Shown piece by piece: positions 25,286-33,666 of a stretch of DNA of 64,000 nucleotides. Source of the DNA: CAUZJF01 sp965248605. Its GTDB lineage: Bacteria; Chloroflexota; Dehalococcoidia; Lucifugimonadales; CAUZJF01. The notes under the pieces were generated by a model. It did not search any database, was not told the DNA's origin, and was given only the letters and a program-made list of their open reading frames with translations. How positions within the stretch are numbered: the first letter of the stretch is position 1; every line of letters begins with the position of its first letter. The stretch lies in the NCBI GenBank assembly GCA_965248605.1, contig CBDFJV010000007.1:2232001-2296000 (forward strand). Direction: 5' to 3'. Made by a program: the position numbers and the translations under genes.

Positions 25286-25348
25286 CTCGGCGCTCAATGA
25301 TCGAAAGTCAGTCTGGCCCCACCCAGGTCGGTCATCATCTTCGGAACT

Positions 25349-25729
25349 CTACCGATCGCCGAGCGTGCCCCGTTGCACGCGATGTCGACGCAGGATGGCG
25401 CCCAGGCGGCTTCGTATGACGTTGATGTCATCGGGAAGCTTCAGGTAGTGGTCTGCGCCCTGCATCAGAGCCATGGAGATGGCCAAATCATCGCCATCCC
25501 CCGCGACGACGAGGGTAGCGTCGGTGAGTCTACGGACCAGCGGTAGCAGCTCGTCGGCATCGGTGGGTTCGGCGCCATCCGGGATCCAGACCAGGTCAAA
25601 GTGACCGTGGAGCAGCAGCTTGACGACTTCTACGCTGTCGTAGGCCTCCACGATTGCGTTTCCCGATTCGGACAGAATCGGAACAAGAGGGACAATATCG
25701 CCGGTAGCGTAGATCAGCGCACGCGCCAT
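25349..25729 (-). CDS. stand-alone receiver domain lacking the phospho-Asp
   Basis: A 126-residue CheY-like protein (ALIYATGDIVPLVPILSESG, VKLLLHGHFDLVWIPDG, TLVVAGDGDDLAISMALMQG, ADHYLKLPDDI). Where the phosphorylated Asp is expected (DLVxxD) there is Pro (DLVWIP), while the Lys of the last strand is kept (YLKLP). No output domain. It is separated from the other degenerate-receiver protein (22375) by the sulfatase. It probably signals by protein-protein interaction. Confidence 0.75.
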   Translation of the reverse strand: MARALIYATGDIVPLVPILSESGNAIVEAYDSVEVVKLLLHGHFDLVWIPDGAEPTDADELLPLVRRLTDATLVVAGDGDDLAISMALMQGADHYLKLPDDINVIRSRLGAILRRHRVQRGTLGDR

Positions 25730-26148
25730 GTCGAGAACCTCGGTCGGGGTTTCGGTCCGGAACGGAAATCAATGCTATCTGGGGCGGCGGCGAGTCACAT
25801 GAATATGCGCTGAAGATAGCCTGAACAAAACCTGACAAATGGCTGAAGGCTTCCACGGTCCGGTTAACGCAAAATGGCGCTCGCTATACGATCAATCTGC
25901 AGAAATTGACTTTTGTAACTCCATATGGTAACTTGCGCCGCTGATGAAAAACGGACGGTGGTAGTGCGGAAATGAACCGTCGTCTGACCCCAGGGTGAAC
26001 TGCGTAGGAAGCCGAGGGTCGATTGACAATGTCCACAGACTTGTAGTAGTTTCCTTGTTCGAAACGGTGGCGTAATACATCATGGAGTGCGGATGTCGAA
26101 TACAAGTTCGTAGTGCGGAGTGCAAGAAATCTCGTGAGGAGGAGATCT
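25730..26148. other. intergenic region upstream of the solute-binding protein
   Basis: No gene supported over about 420 bp. Sequence near 26013-26050 (ATTGACAATGTCC...TTGTAGTAG) could hold a promoter for the downstream gene. GAGGAGGAG at 26136-26144 is its ribosome-binding site. Confidence 0.5.
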
Positions 26149-28614
26149 ATGGCGTCTAGGTTAACGAAGTTCAGGTGGCTTCTTGTCATGGCAGCTGCCC
26201 TGAGCCTAGTGGCGGCCGTGGCTTGTGGAAGCGCGGACGATGAGGCGGACGAGCCGACGACGGCGGCGACAGATACGACTCCGGCTGACACGCAGCCGGC
26301 AGCGGCAGATGACGAGAAGATAGAAGAGACCGCCGCAACGCAAGAAGACGAGAAGATGGATGACACGAAGGAGGAGGCGGCGGTAACGACACCGGCGCTG
26401 CCGGCCCCAAAGCCGGTTACCCCTGTGGTGACGACGCCGGTGAAGGAAGAGCTGGGTTACGTGGTGTGGTCGGCACCGACCTATGCTCCCGGCGAGCTTC
26501 CATCCTGGGTGTACGACGGCCCCCGGCCGACGAAGTTCACCGAGAGCCCTAACCATGCGGAGCTAGTCCGTACTGGTCAGCCGTGCGGCACTTACCACGG
26601 TCCGGGCGTTTCACCGTCGTCTGACGGCGGACCGCAGGCATGCCCTGCAATAGCGGACAGGCTGCCAGTACCGGCAGACATCCTGGTAATGCAGCCTCCG
26701 TACGAGATCGGAGTCCACGGCGGTTCGAAACGTTTCTACACGACCGGCGGTCAGGTAGTTGCGGACCTTTCGAGCCAGGGCCTGTTTGCGACCGAAGGCG
26801 CTCGCGTCGGCAAGGCCCAGAGCGTTAGCGACGATGGCCGGACATATACGTTCACGCTTCGCGAGGGTTGGAAGTGGAGCGACGGCAAGCCCTTGAACAT
26901 GGAGGACTTCCGGGTAGCCTGGGAGGACTTCAACTACAACAAGGAGCTAATGCCGGACGGTCTGACGTACCCGGGCAAAGACGGCGTCACGGGCAACGAC
27001 CCGCAGTTTGGCGAAGTGGACGAGTGGAACTGGTCTCTGACCTACGATACGCCTAACTACACGGCGTTGTCTGACTGGTCGGGACGGCCATGCTGGGGCT
27101 GCCGAGGCGGCACCACGATGGTCCACGCACCGTTCTGGAAGCAGTTCCACCCGAAGTACGCAGACCCTGCGGACCTTAAGGCCCAGCAGGAGTACTGGGG
27201 TGTAGACGATTGGACGAAGGTGGTGTTCCGGTTCCATCCTGAGTTTGGTCAGGCGGTACCGGTACTAGGCAACTTCGCCACCCCCGTGGCGGACTGGCGT
27301 GTAGGCTGGGGCACGAAGTGCACGGCCTGTCCCGCCGGTCAGTTCAAGACGACGAACCCGTTCACACAAGCAAACCCGTTCTTCGGAGCGGTAGACCCTC
27401 ACGGTAACCAGCTCCCGTACCTTGATGGAGCGCAGACCGTGATGGTAGAGAGCCGTGAGATCGAGGTCTTCCGGGCGATGGCGGGTGAGTCGGACGGTCC
27501 TCGCTGCTGCTGGGGCACCTCTGAGCTGCCTTTGTGGCACAAGAACATGGAGCGTGCCGACATCAGCATCTTTGGCTGGGTCCGGTTCTCGGGAGACGAC
27601 TCTGGGTTCGTCTGGAACCATGACTACGACGCCGACCCTGAGATCGGGCGACTTGTCCGAACGCTGGACTTCCGGCGTGCGGTAAGCCTTTCTATCGACC
27701 GTGACGCCATCAATGAGGTAGCGTTTGCGGGTCTGGCGACAGTACAGCAGAAGGTCCCGCATCCCAGCATTCCGTACTATCCTGGCCCCGAGTGGGCGAG
27801 CTTCGAGATCGGTCCCGACAAAGCGGCCGCGAAGGCGCTCATGACGAAGATGGGCTACAAGGATGGCGACGGAGACGGCTGGCTTGACCGTCTGGACGGC
27901 ACCGGCCCGTTGACGCTGGCGTGGAAGTCGGGCGAGAACTACCGCGGTGGCTACACCGGCCACACGGTTGCTCAGATGGTCGCCAAAGACTTGAACGACA
28001 TCGGGATCGCTACAGATCTAGGCCTGATGGCCTGGTGGGGCGCTGAAGGCTTCTTGGGCGAGTATGCCCAGGGCAAGCAGTTCATCATCGGACCGTTTGG
28101 CAAGCTAGAGGACGAGACGCCGTGGACGATCTACTACTCGGAAATGCTTCCGATGTACAAGGACCGCGGTCCTTCGCCTAAGGCCGGTGCGTACTACTAC
28201 ACCGGTGGCGAAGAGGGATGGGCGCCCTCGGGCCCGGACCCGGCGTTCACGGACGTATACGGTAACCAGGCGTGTGCAGGTACCTACCCGTCCGACGTGC
28301 AGTGCATCTTCGTCGATCTGCAGGAGCTCCATCGCGAGGGCAAGCAGTTGGCGAGTCACGACCCCCGTCGGATCGAGATTGGTCAGGAGATCTACAGGAC
28401 GATCGTAGAGAACCATCTCCAGCTCAACATCGTTGGGTTCTCGCCGCAGATCGGCTACGTGCGAAACAACGTACGTAACTGGTGGCGTGACGGCCTGACG
28501 GCAGGGTACGGCCACTTTAACGAGTTGCACTATTTCGAGGACGGACTCGACAACCTGAGCCATCCTGGAAACAGGTCGAAGAAGTACAGCAGCTGGAGCT
28601 TCGCGCTTCAGTAG
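26149..28614 (+). CDS. ABC transporter solute-binding lipoprotein (SBP_bac_5)
   Basis: About 821 residues from ATG 26149, 4 bp after GAGGAGGAG. A lipoprotein signal (RWLLVMAAALSLVAAVAC, Cys about 24) is followed by an acidic, Thr/Pro-rich linker of about 85 residues, then a family-5 peptide/nickel-type binding domain (SQGLFATEGARVGKAQSVSD, YTFTLREGWKWSDGKPLNME, FRRAVSLSIDRDAINEVAF). It is much larger than usual (500-600 residues) because of insertions (KCTACPAGQ, CWGCRGG with extra Cys). No permease or ATPase genes are adjacent. A strong terminator follows, so it is a single-gene, probably highly expressed unit. Confidence 0.9.
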   Translation: MASRLTKFRWLLVMAAALSLVAAVACGSADDEADEPTTAATDTTPADTQPAAADDEKIEETAATQEDEKMDDTKEEAAVTTPALPAPKPVTPVVTTPVKEELGYVVWSAPTYAPGELPSWVYDGPRPTKFTESPNHAELVRTGQPCGTYHGPGVSPSSDGGPQACPAIADRLPVPADILVMQPPYEIGVHGGSKRFYTTGGQVVADLSSQGLFATEGARVGKAQSVSDDGRTYTFTLREGWKWSDGKPLNMEDFRVAWEDFNYNKELMPDGLTYPGKDGVTGNDPQFGEVDEWNWSLTYDTPNYTALSDWSGRPCWGCRGGTTMVHAPFWKQFHPKYADPADLKAQQEYWGVDDWTKVVFRFHPEFGQAVPVLGNFATPVADWRVGWGTKCTACPAGQFKTTNPFTQANPFFGAVDPHGNQLPYLDGAQTVMVESREIEVFRAMAGESDGPRCCWGTSELPLWHKNMERADISIFGWVRFSGDDSGFVWNHDYDADPEIGRLVRTLDFRRAVSLSIDRDAINEVAFAGLATVQQKVPHPSIPYYPGPEWASFEIGPDKAAAKALMTKMGYKDGDGDGWLDRLDGTGPLTLAWKSGENYRGGYTGHTVAQMVAKDLNDIGIATDLGLMAWWGAEGFLGEYAQGKQFIIGPFGKLEDETPWTIYYSEMLPMYKDRGPSPKAGAYYYTGGEEGWAPSGPDPAFTDVYGNQACAGTYPSDVQCIFVDLQELHREGKQLASHDPRRIEIGQEIYRTIVENHLQLNIVGFSPQIGYVRNNVRNWWRDGLTAGYGHFNELHYFEDGLDNLSHPGNRSKKYSSWSFALQ

Positions 28615-28645
28615 AGGTACAGACCGAAAGATAGTGTAGAAGTCG

Positions 28646-28683
28646 CAGGGCCCGGGCAGAAATGTCCGGGCCCTGTGTTTTTG
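28646..28683 (+). terminator. Rho-independent terminator
   Basis: A GC-rich stem CAGGGCCCGGGCA with GAAA loop and TGTCCGGGCCCTG (13 bp with one G-T), followed by TGTTTTTG. It ends the solute-binding-protein transcript 31 bp after the stop codon. Confidence 0.92.
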
Positions 28684-28863
28684 TGTGTATGTTCCAGGCG
28701 AATCGGTGAGGCGCCGACCACGAAAGGCCGATCGAGGCCTGCTGCTGTGTCAGGGCCCGCATGCATATATAATGGCGCACCTCGTAGCTTCGCACTTGGA
28801 GGGGCTCGTGGACTTTAGGGACCGACGATCGACGACCGACCCGATTCGCAATAGGGGTCAATA

Positions 28864-29601
28864 GTGCAAGACACATCATTACGTCGCATCGCGATGCTGA
28901 TCGACGGCGACAACGCACAGCCGAAGCTGATCGAAGCCGTGCTGGCCGAGGCTGGAAAATACGGCCTGGTGACGATCCGACGTATCTACGGCGACTGGAC
29001 GACGACGACGATGAACCAATGGAAGGAGACGCTCAACATCCACGCGGTCCAGCCGATCCAGCAGTTCCGCTACACAACTGGCAAGAACGCCACCGACAGC
29101 GCGATGATCATCGACGCAATGGACATCCTCTTCGAAGGCGTGGTGACCGGCTTCTGCCTGGTATCGAGCGACAGCGACTACACTCGCCTGGCGACCAGGA
29201 TTAGGGAAAAGGGCGTCTTCGTTATGGGGATCGGCCGAAATGACACCCCGAGGTCGTTCGTCAACGCCTGCGAGGTCTTCGCCTACACCGAGAATCTCCA
29301 GCCCCAACCCGCCACACCCAAAAAGACCAGATCGGCGGGCCGCCGCGACAAGACCGACTCCACAACCGACGGCCCTTTGCCGTTGCTGACGAACGCATTC
29401 GAAATGGCCGTCGAAGAGGACGGGTGGGCCTCCCTCGCGACGCTGGGCAACAAGCTCCGTCAGCTCGATCCCGGCTTTGACTCCCGGACATATGGTCGTA
29501 GGCAGCTCTCTATGCTAATAAGGGACCTGGATGCCTTCGAGGTTCGGGAGCAGAAGATTCGAGGCGGCCCAACGACGATATACGTCAGACTCAAGGACTG
29601 A
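28864..29601 (+). CDS. NYN-domain putative RNase with C-terminal LOTUS/OST-HTH domain
   Basis: A 245-residue LabA/DUF88-type protein. The PIN-like NYN domain shows acidic clusters RIAMLIDGDNAQPK, KNATDSAMIIDAMDIL and LVSSDSDYTRLATRIRE. A basic linker (KKTRSAGRRDK) precedes a LOTUS/OST-HTH segment (AFEMAVEEDGWASLATLGNK, RTYGRRQLSMLIRDLDAFEV). The start is GTG at 28864; ATG eleven codons later would cut into the domain. TATATAATG at 28766-28774 is a plausible -10 region. NYN-LOTUS proteins are predicted RNA-processing nucleases. Confidence 0.88.
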   Translation: MQDTSLRRIAMLIDGDNAQPKLIEAVLAEAGKYGLVTIRRIYGDWTTTTMNQWKETLNIHAVQPIQQFRYTTGKNATDSAMIIDAMDILFEGVVTGFCLVSSDSDYTRLATRIREKGVFVMGIGRNDTPRSFVNACEVFAYTENLQPQPATPKKTRSAGRRDKTDSTTDGPLPLLTNAFEMAVEEDGWASLATLGNKLRQLDPGFDSRTYGRRQLSMLIRDLDAFEVREQKIRGGPTTIYVRLKD

Positions 29602-29755
29602 CCGCGCGGTTTGGGTGCGTCTGGCGTCGTCGACTTTGGTTGAAGCGCGGGCAGGTCTGAGACCTGACCCTACACCGAAAAGGCGCGGCCGCGAAACCGC
29701 TTGGCCGATGGTCTACAATAATGTCGATACCCGCCGAGTCTGATTGGAGGGTGCG

Positions 29756-31144
29756 ATGCCACAAGATGACCTTGCACTAATGGCCCACTTGATGCGCCGA
29801 GCCGGCTTCGGCGCCGATCGCGTCCAGCTCGAACAGTATGCAGCTAAAGGCTACGATGCCGTCCTCGACGACCTCCTCCATCCCGAGCGGTTCCAGGTCC
29901 GCGACGAAGACGCCCTCCAGCGGTACTACGCCAATCCTAAAGGAGGAATCGGCAAGGACCACTGGATCTACCACATGATCAACAGCGAGGCTCCGTTGCG
30001 CGAGAAGATGGCGCTCTTCTGGCATCAAGTTTTCGCGACCGGTGCCGACAAGGTCCAGCATCCGCTCGCTTCTCAAGGTCAAATCGAGATGTTTCGCCAG
30101 AATGGGCTCTCGGAACTACGGGAGATCCTGACTGATCTTTCCAAGGACCCCGCGATGATCATGTGGCTCGACAACAACCAGAACCTCAGCGACCAACCGA
30201 ACGAGAACTATGGGCGCGAGCTGCTCGAGTTGTTTTCAATGGGCGTCGGCAACTACACCGAAGAGGACGTGAAAGCGGCCACGGGTGCGTTTACCGGTTG
30301 GTCGTTCGAGGTCCCACTCATTGACAGGAAGCGATACGGGTTCCCATCCAGCTTTCTATTCAGGGAGGAGCACGACGATCAACAGAAGGACTTCCTCGGC
30401 CACGCGGGGCGCTTCAACGGCGAAGACATTATTGACATGATCGTGATGCAGCCAGCGACGGCGAGGTTCATCTGCCGCCGGCTCTACGACTTCTTCGTGG
30501 CCGACGAGCCGCCGGTGGCGTCGTGGAACGAAACACCTCCCCGTGAGCCCAAGGCCGTCGATACGCTGGTCGCGGAATACTTCGAGTCGGGCGGCGAGAT
30601 CCGGGCGGTGCTCAAGGTCCTTTTCAGCTCGGACTTCTTCAAGGAGGCCGTGTTCAAGAAGGTAAAGAGCCCCGTCGAGCTGGTGACCGGTGTAGTCAAG
30701 CTGGTCGGTACAAACAGGTTCCCTGAGCTGGGGCTTTCGAAGATCGTCAGAGAGTCCGATGCGATGGGGCAGAACCTGCTCCAACCGCTTACCGTGGAGG
30801 GCTGGCACACCGGACCCGAATGGATCGACGGCGGGACTCTGAACACTCGAGTGAACTTCGCATCCGAGGAAGTAAACGACCCAGGCAAGCCGGGAGTCCG
30901 CGCCATCGTGGAACGGCTTGCGTCGAACGGTGGCGCATTGGGGCCAGAGGAGTTCGCCGACCGATGCCTGGATCTCACGGGGCCTCTGGCGGTCGACGAC
31001 GAAACCCGGGAGAGTCTGGTCGAATACGCCCAATCTGGCGGCGATCTCCGCTTCTCAACTGAGTCGGAACGCGAAGAGAGCGAATCGAGGATCGTCAGGA
31101 TGCTCCAACTCATAGTATCGACGCGGGAGTTCCAGTTCAACTAA
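29756..31144 (+). CDS. DUF1800 domain protein
   Basis: About 462 residues from ATG 29756, preceded by GGAGGG. The DUF1800 pattern is clear: LMRRAGFGADRVQLEQYAAK at the N terminus, PLREKMALFWHQVFATGADK, WLDNNQNLSDQPNENYGREL and LELFSMGVGNYTEEDVKAAT. These proteins commonly travel with DUF1501 genes; here none follows, and the next gene (41 bp on) is an NHL propeller. No signal peptide is visible. Function of the family is unknown. Confidence 0.9.
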   Translation: MPQDDLALMAHLMRRAGFGADRVQLEQYAAKGYDAVLDDLLHPERFQVRDEDALQRYYANPKGGIGKDHWIYHMINSEAPLREKMALFWHQVFATGADKVQHPLASQGQIEMFRQNGLSELREILTDLSKDPAMIMWLDNNQNLSDQPNENYGRELLELFSMGVGNYTEEDVKAATGAFTGWSFEVPLIDRKRYGFPSSFLFREEHDDQQKDFLGHAGRFNGEDIIDMIVMQPATARFICRRLYDFFVADEPPVASWNETPPREPKAVDTLVAEYFESGGEIRAVLKVLFSSDFFKEAVFKKVKSPVELVTGVVKLVGTNRFPELGLSKIVRESDAMGQNLLQPLTVEGWHTGPEWIDGGTLNTRVNFASEEVNDPGKPGVRAIVERLASNGGALGPEEFADRCLDLTGPLAVDDETRESLVEYAQSGGDLRFSTESEREESESRIVRMLQLIVSTREFQFN

Positions 31145-31184
31145 ACCCCTACTTCCAAACTCTAACCCCATCCGGAGGATCTCC

Positions 31185-32255
31185 ATGGCCTACCCGTACG
31201 CGCTCCTGAGGACGGGCTTCCGCTACCAGACGGCTCTCGGGGGTTTCACTAATACCTCGTTTCCCCACGATCTGGCTTTCGGCGAGGAAGGACGGATCTA
31301 TGTCCTCTGTACCGGCAATTCGGGACCTATATCTATCGTCAATCTCGACGACGAAGACCTTGGCAGCTTCGGCGCGCCCGGCTTCGGGTTCCGGCTTCCC
31401 AACCACAAGTGCAGCCCTGGGAACCAGGACTGGCCCGTGCAGGACGGCGCGTTTCTCTGGCCCTGCCAAATCGCCGTCGACTCCGATGAGCTGATCTACG
31501 CGTCAGACCAGGCGACGGACCGGATCACCATCTACAACCGTTTCGGCGAGTACCAGGGCCAGTGGGGCGAGCACGGCTCAGAGGACGGCCAGCTCGACCG
31601 GCCATCGGGCATCGCTTTCGACGCGGACGAGAACGTGTACGTCGTGGACACCATGAACCACCGGGTCCAGAAGTTCACGAAAGACGGCCGGTTCCTGATG
31701 AACTTCGGCTCATATGGACACGGGGAAGGCCAGTTCGACATGCCGTGGGGCATCCACGTCGACGAACCAGGCGACGTCTATGTCGTCGACTGGCGCAACG
31801 ACAGGGTTGAAAAGTTCGACGCGGACGGGAACTTCATCTTCCAGTTCGGGAGCTCGGGCGACCGTCCCGAGGAGTTCAACCGGCCGTCAGGGATCGCCGT
31901 CGACGGCCATGGCGACATCTACGTCGCCGACTGCGGTAACGACCGCGTACAGCTCTTCTCGAAGGAGGGACGGTACGTGCAGCAGTTCCTCGGAGACGCC
32001 ACGTTGCCGACCAGGTCCCACCGCGAGCGGCTCTTTTCGTCGACTAAGATGGGGCTGCGGTTCCGTGAGTCGTCGGGGATGGATGAACTCAGATACTTCC
32101 AACGGCCTGTGTCCGTCAGGGTCGATTCGGAGTTCCGGTTATATGTGGCCGACCACTGGAGCTACCGAATCCAGGTCTACGAGAAAGAAGCGTACCCCCG
32201 CTCAGAGGAAGAAGTCGCGCCACCGCTCCGGGCCCCTGTGCTGGGTCCCAACTAG
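31185..32255 (+). CDS. NHL-repeat beta-propeller protein
   Basis: A 356-residue protein built of about six NHL repeats, for example GQLDRPSGIAFDADENVYVV, GQFDMPWGIHVDEPGDVYVV and EEFNRPSGIAVDGHGDIYVA, each followed by D-x-x-N-x-R-V/I-Q/E-x-F. No signal peptide or catalytic extension. Such propellers act as scaffolds or peptidylglycine lyase-like enzymes; nothing specific can be claimed. It follows the DUF1800 gene and meets a convergent lipoprotein gene with a 4-bp overlap. Confidence 0.9.
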   Translation: MAYPYALLRTGFRYQTALGGFTNTSFPHDLAFGEEGRIYVLCTGNSGPISIVNLDDEDLGSFGAPGFGFRLPNHKCSPGNQDWPVQDGAFLWPCQIAVDSDELIYASDQATDRITIYNRFGEYQGQWGEHGSEDGQLDRPSGIAFDADENVYVVDTMNHRVQKFTKDGRFLMNFGSYGHGEGQFDMPWGIHVDEPGDVYVVDWRNDRVEKFDADGNFIFQFGSSGDRPEEFNRPSGIAVDGHGDIYVADCGNDRVQLFSKEGRYVQQFLGDATLPTRSHRERLFSSTKMGLRFRESSGMDELRYFQRPVSVRVDSEFRLYVADHWSYRIQVYEKEAYPRSEEEVAPPLRAPVLGPN

Positions 32256-32776
32256 CCGCCGACACACCAGTACTGGAGCTCTGACGTCGAGGTGGGGTGA
32301 TAGGCATAGGAGAGTCCAGTGAACCCGTGCCCTCCGTGGAACTCGTTCTTCGGAGGCTCGGTCTTCGATAGCTGATAGAGCTGGGAAGTCACCTCTCGGT
32401 CGTCTTCGATAGACAACACCGAGACCTTCAAGAACCGCCCCTCGCCGGAGAACTCGCCGTCGAAGTAGGTTGCCCCGAAGCGGAGGTCGCCGTGATCGAC
32501 GGTCTTCGCGTTCTCCGCCGACGAAAGCTCCAGCGTCTGTTCGCGCTCGATTCCAACGGCTACGGAAGAACGATACGCGGTGTGGCATTCGATGGTCAGG
32601 GGGACGACCTCCCCGACCGAGCTCTGATCAGGACCGGGGGCGTCGACGGGGCTCTCGTCAGAACCTGACTCGCCACAGGCGAGCGCGACGATCAACAGCG
32701 CGGCCGCGAACAGAGCAGGCCGAAGGCTCCCAACGACTGGTACGGGCACCATGGCTTTCAGGGCATGGAGGCGCAT
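32252..32776 (-). CDS. small lipoprotein of unknown function
   Basis: A 174-residue protein with signal peptide and lipobox (LFAAALLIVALAC, Cys about 34), an acidic linker, and a beta-rich domain with two Cys (ECHTAYRSS and YWCVGG) that could form a disulfide. No known family recognised. The gene converges on the NHL gene. A downstream Met (MVPVPVVGS) could be the start and would shorten the signal peptide n-region. Confidence 0.7.
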   Translation of the reverse strand: MRLHALKAMVPVPVVGSLRPALFAAALLIVALACGESGSDESPVDAPGPDQSSVGEVVPLTIECHTAYRSSVAVGIEREQTLELSSAENAKTVDHGDLRFGATYFDGEFSGEGRFLKVSVLSIEDDREVTSQLYQLSKTEPPKNEFHGGHGFTGLSYAYHPTSTSELQYWCVGG

Positions 32777-33160
32777 CTAGACACCCTCACACTTCGGCAG
32801 ACTCAGCGCAGGCTCCGTTCCTCTTCTAGTAGGATCGAGCACTCAAGAAGCAGGACGCCCCCCCCCCCCGGCAAAAGTGCTCCTTTCTGCTCGATACCGT
32901 TCGATTCCTATCTGGTGGGGCGGAACATCAGGCTAGACGACTGTTCCAGTGTCCTAGCTGGCCGTGGTGCACGGATGTTCCGGATTTCGCCATTTTGTCC
33001 CACTTGGTCCCGTCTCCTCAATCTCAAAAAAGACAGAGGTACAGACCGGCGGGGGTCGGTCCCTCGAAAGATATAATAGCACAGATGTGCTAGCCTGTGA
33101 AGTCTGTCCATTACCATGGGATCACCCAGTCGAGCGTCGGTCAGAGTCGCCATTTAGCTA
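32777..33160. other. intergenic, no supported gene
   Basis: About 385 bp with only short chance frames. A run of ten C lies near 32861-32870. Nothing recognised. Confidence 0.5.
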
Positions 33161-33300
33161 CTACTCTTCGACATCAGTCTTGCCCTTTTCGATAGCCGCC
33201 TTGACCTGCTCCGCGAAGTCTTTTGCTGGTCGGTGGGCGGCACGCCGTCCTTGTCCAGCCTTTCCTTGAACTGCTCGAACAGCCCGGCTACGTCTCAATC
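33161..33300 (-). pseudogene. frameshifted C-terminal fragment of an unknown gene
   Basis: The minus strand encodes AGLFEQFKERLDKDGVPP in one frame and then DFAEQVKAAIEKGKTDVEE, ending at a TAG, in another. The two helical pieces join naturally if one base change in length is corrected near 33230. There is no intact start. Probably the tail of a lost gene next to the duplicated cupin end. Confidence 0.4.
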
Positions 33301-33333
33301 CCTGGGGAGCACCTGGACACCCGAATCGTTACG

Positions 33334-33420
33334 TGATTCACGTTTACGGCACCAGTGCACTTACGATCAGGTGCGTGACCCAGTCGTCGCCGTCGTTGAT
33401 GAAGGCGTGCTGGGTCTCCG
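33334..33420. repeat. duplicated cupin 3' end, left copy
   Basis: About 85 bp almost identical to 35588-35674, the last codons of the bicupin gene. On the minus strand it still reads PPETQHAFINDGDDWV through SALVP-stop, but upstream it diverges and carries frame changes. Together with the intact right copy it forms a direct repeat around the TIR-beta-helix locus. Confidence 0.85.
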
Positions 33421-33666
33421 GAGGGACGCAAGCCGCATATACGCGAGACGCCCGACGCCCGACGCCTTGACCCATATGAAGCTTGGTGCAGACTTTTCGA
33501 GGGACCCGGGTGGCAGCCGCGCGCCCGTTGTGAAGTATAATGCGCCCTGATCACTGATCGCCGACCAATCCCGGTACGTTTCGGTTCGAGCGACTTGGAA
33601 CTCCCCGTCTATTGGTGCGGCGATCGACAAAGCCGTATCAATGGCGCCCGTGTCTGAGGTTTAGAG

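Noticed and set aside
27265..27963. 232-codon minus-strand frame inside the solute-binding-protein gene
   Set aside because: Lies wholly within a well-supported coding gene on the other strand and shows no domain.
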